Assembly: GCF_022512515.1 (NCBI RefSeq) | Contig: NZ_JAKWBK010000001.1 | Coordinates: 2,356,001 to 2,420,000, forward strand | Origin: Paraniabella hibiscisoli | GTDB lineage: Bacteria > Bacteroidota > Bacteroidia > Chitinophagales > Chitinophagaceae | Length of the DNA: 64,000 nucleotides | Reading direction: 5' to 3' | Shown: in pieces, positions 62,663 through 64,000 of the stretch | Layout of the letters: the number at the start of each line of letters is the position of its first letter | Numbering within the stretch: position 1 is the stretch's first letter | Made by a program: the position numbers and the translations under genes | Notes under the pieces: model-generated | The model's database searches: none | What the model was told of the DNA's origin: nothing | What the model saw: the letters and a program-made list of their open reading frames with translations, nothing else

Positions 62663-63228
62663 ATGGCAAATACTGCAGATATCAGCCGTGGCATGATCCT
62701 CAAACTGGACGGTAGCCTCTACTCGGTAGTTGAGTTTGGAGAAAACAAAACAGCCCGTGCAGCAGCAAAGGTTTGGGCAAAGCTTAAAGGTGTAGACAAT
62801 AGCAGAACTATTGAAAAAACCTGGAACTCCGGAGATAATATATATCCTGTAAGAGTGGAAAAAGAGAATACCAATATCTTTACCAGGACGAAACCGGCTA
62901 CAACTTTATGGATAATACCACTTTCGAGCAGATGAGCGTGGCAGAAAATTTAATTGATGCGCCGCAGTTCCTGAAAGAAGGCCAGGAGGTTTCGATTGCC
63001 ATTAATACTGAAACTGAGCAGCCTGTAAGTGTTGAATTACCCGACAAAATTGTAATGTTAGTAACTTACACAGAACCTGGTTTGAAGGGAGATACTGCTA
63101 CGCGTACTTTAAAACCTGCAACAGTTGAAACTGGTGCTACGGTGAGCGTGCCTTTGTTTGTAAATGAAGGAGAGCTGATAAGAGTGAATACGAAAACCGG
63201 CGAGTACGTAGAACGAGTAAAAGAATAA
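62663..63228 (+). CDS. efp: translation elongation factor P with unusual tip loop (one frameshift)
   Basis: EF-P rescues ribosomes stalled on polyproline. Domain I (MANTADISRGMILKLDGSLY), domain II (YNFMDNTTFEQMSVAENLID) and domain III (DPGLKGDT-like EPGLKGDTATRTLKPATVET, VPLFVNEGELIRVNTKTGEY) are all present. One A missing near 62862 restores PVRVEKREYQYLYQDETGYN. Repaired length is about 188 residues. The domain I loop reads EFGENKTARAAAKVWAKL instead of a PGKG- or PGRG-type tip, so the usual modified Lys34 (or Arg32) position cannot be assigned by simple alignment. No EpmA, EarP or YmfI-like gene is in the window. Confidence 0.93.
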
Positions 63229-63280
63229 TTGTAAGTATATTAAAGAATGGCTCTGATCGATACAGGTTGAGGGCCATTTT

Positions 63281-63288
63281 TAATTTTG
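63281..63288 (+). promoter_or_regulatory. -7 element TAATTTTG before accB
   Basis: It is an exact TAnnTTTG match, 128 bases before the accB start and 52 bases after efp; it would give a leader of about 120 bases. Confidence 0.4.
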
Positions 63289-63416
63289 GCGCTGCTGTGC
63301 CAAAAATTAGGAGAAATCTACGGTTTAATCTTATTGATTTACTTACCTTAGATGTTCGTGTCGAACGCTGTTACAGAAAAAATTGTATTAACCCCAAAGC
63401 TGTCAAATTGAAAAGT

Positions 63417-63908
63417 ATGGACTTCAGGCAAATTCAGGAATTGATCAAGATGGTCAATAAATCTAATATCGGAGAATTAAATATAGAGCAGAAAGATTTT
63501 AAATTAACGATCAAGCAGAAAGAAGAAGCGATTACCCAGGTGGTATCAGCGCCTCCTTTTCCTGTTCAGGGTTTACCGGTTCCGGTAGCGCCTGCACAAA
63601 TCACAGCGCCGCAAACCCCGGCTGCAGCTGCTTCTGCCGAGAAAGCAAAAGCGGAGCCCTCTAACAACAATATCATTGTTAAAAGCCCCATGATAGGTAC
63701 TTTCTATCGCAGACCCTCGCCCGATAAAGCTAACTTCGTAGAAGAAGGAGATATTATTACTCCAGGGAAAGTAGTGTGCGTAATTGAGGCAATGAAATTG
63801 TTTAACGAAATCGAAAGCGAAATAAGTGGAAGGATCGTGAAAATATTAGTAGACGATGCTTCACCGGTTGAGTTTGATCAGCCTTTGTTTGAAGTGGAAA
63901 CGGCGTAA
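63417..63908 (+). CDS. accB: biotin carboxyl carrier protein of acetyl-CoA carboxylase
   Basis: The start at 63417 (MDFRQIQELIKMVNKSNIGE) is the family N terminus; the longer frame from 63267 adds 50 basic residues over a promoter. A Pro/Ala-rich linker (residues 44-80) leads to the biotinyl domain with the thumb SPMIGTFYRRPSPDKANFVE and the biotinylated Lys127 in VIEAMKLFNEIESE. It is intact at 163 residues. In most relatives accC follows; here another short start (63959) follows instead, so accC may be further downstream. Confidence 0.94.
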   Translation: MDFRQIQELIKMVNKSNIGELNIEQKDFKLTIKQKEEAITQVVSAPPFPVQGLPVPVAPAQITAPQTPAAAASAEKAKAEPSNNNIIVKSPMIGTFYRRPSPDKANFVEEGDIITPGKVVCVIEAMKLFNEIESEISGRIVKILVDDASPVEFDQPLFEVETA

Positions 63909-63958
63909 TAATGTGATAGTAAGCTGATTTGCTAATATGCTAATCATAAAATTGGTTT

Positions 63959-64000
63959 ATGCAAAAAGACCTTATAGAGAAAAATCCGATCTTAAAATTA
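63959..64000 (+). CDS. start of an unidentified gene cut by the window end
   Basis: An open frame begins MQKDLIEKNPILKL and runs off the window. Only 14 codons are visible. The opening resembles four-helix-bundle (23S rRNA intervening-sequence-type) proteins, but this is a guess. It is not the expected accC start. Confidence 0.3.
   Translation, partial: MQKDLIEKNPILKL

Overview
The window is a bacterial chromosome segment of the phylum Bacteroidota, most likely family Chitinophagaceae (inference). The evidence is a SusC/SusD pair behind an ECF sigma and FecR anti-sigma pair, a TamB/TamL operon, the ligase-associated DNA repair cassette, and promoter elements of the form TAnnTTTG instead of a sigma70 -10 box. 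I see no tRNA, rRNA, insertion sequence, phage, CRISPR array or defence island.

Reading frames: about fifty small indels break about thirty genes, including housekeeping genes (lon, parA, parB, dapB, efp, ATP-dependent ligase). Nearly all are one-base losses in short homopolymers, and restoring the base rejoins conserved protein sequence. I read these as uncorrected long-read errors. Split genes are therefore annotated as single CDSs with the break positions given.

Layout. 1-4.8 kb: partial M1 peptidase, START-like protein, rhomboid protease, membrane-anchored J-protein, DUF6600-like secreted protein. 4.9-6.2 kb: uxuA. 6.4-16.9 kb: ECF sigma, FecR, SusC, SusD, DUF4843, PKD-like lipoprotein and TlpA-type thioredoxin, a complete outer-membrane uptake locus, followed by a relic of a second uxuA. 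17.2-21.6 kb (minus): AIM24 protein, dctA, secreted hypothetical, sugar O-acetyltransferase, YihY. 21.7-29.0 kb (minus): tamL and tamB. 29.3-31.4 kb: hydrolase, DUF2383 protein and small proteins. 31.4-32.6 kb (minus): FAD oxidoreductase. 32.8-38.8 kb: exonuclease, ligase, helicase and PdeM of the ligase-associated repair cassette. 39-41.8 kb: M48 protease, then a phosphoserine phosphatase fused to a SerA-derived module without its NAD domain. 41.8-45.3 kb: DtxR-type regulator divergent from a TonB receptor and thioredoxin, with a DtxR-box-like operator inside the promoter spacer. 45.3-52.6 kb (minus): GH3 glycosidase, lon, beta-barrel protein, metallophosphoesterase. 52.8-56.8 kb: parA, parB, DUF5683, dapB, second DUF5683. 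56.9-64 kb: mrp, ruvA, fabH, GNAT, porin, efp, accB.

How the genes work together: the ECF/FecR/SusCD block and the DtxR/TonB-receptor block are two separately regulated outer-membrane uptake systems. TamB/TamL and the many barrel proteins serve the same outer membrane. The four-gene repair cassette is probably one transcription unit. The most unusual items are the SerB-truncated SerA-ACT fusion, the operator placed between -33 and -7 promoter elements, and an EF-P whose tip loop lacks the usual PGKG motif.
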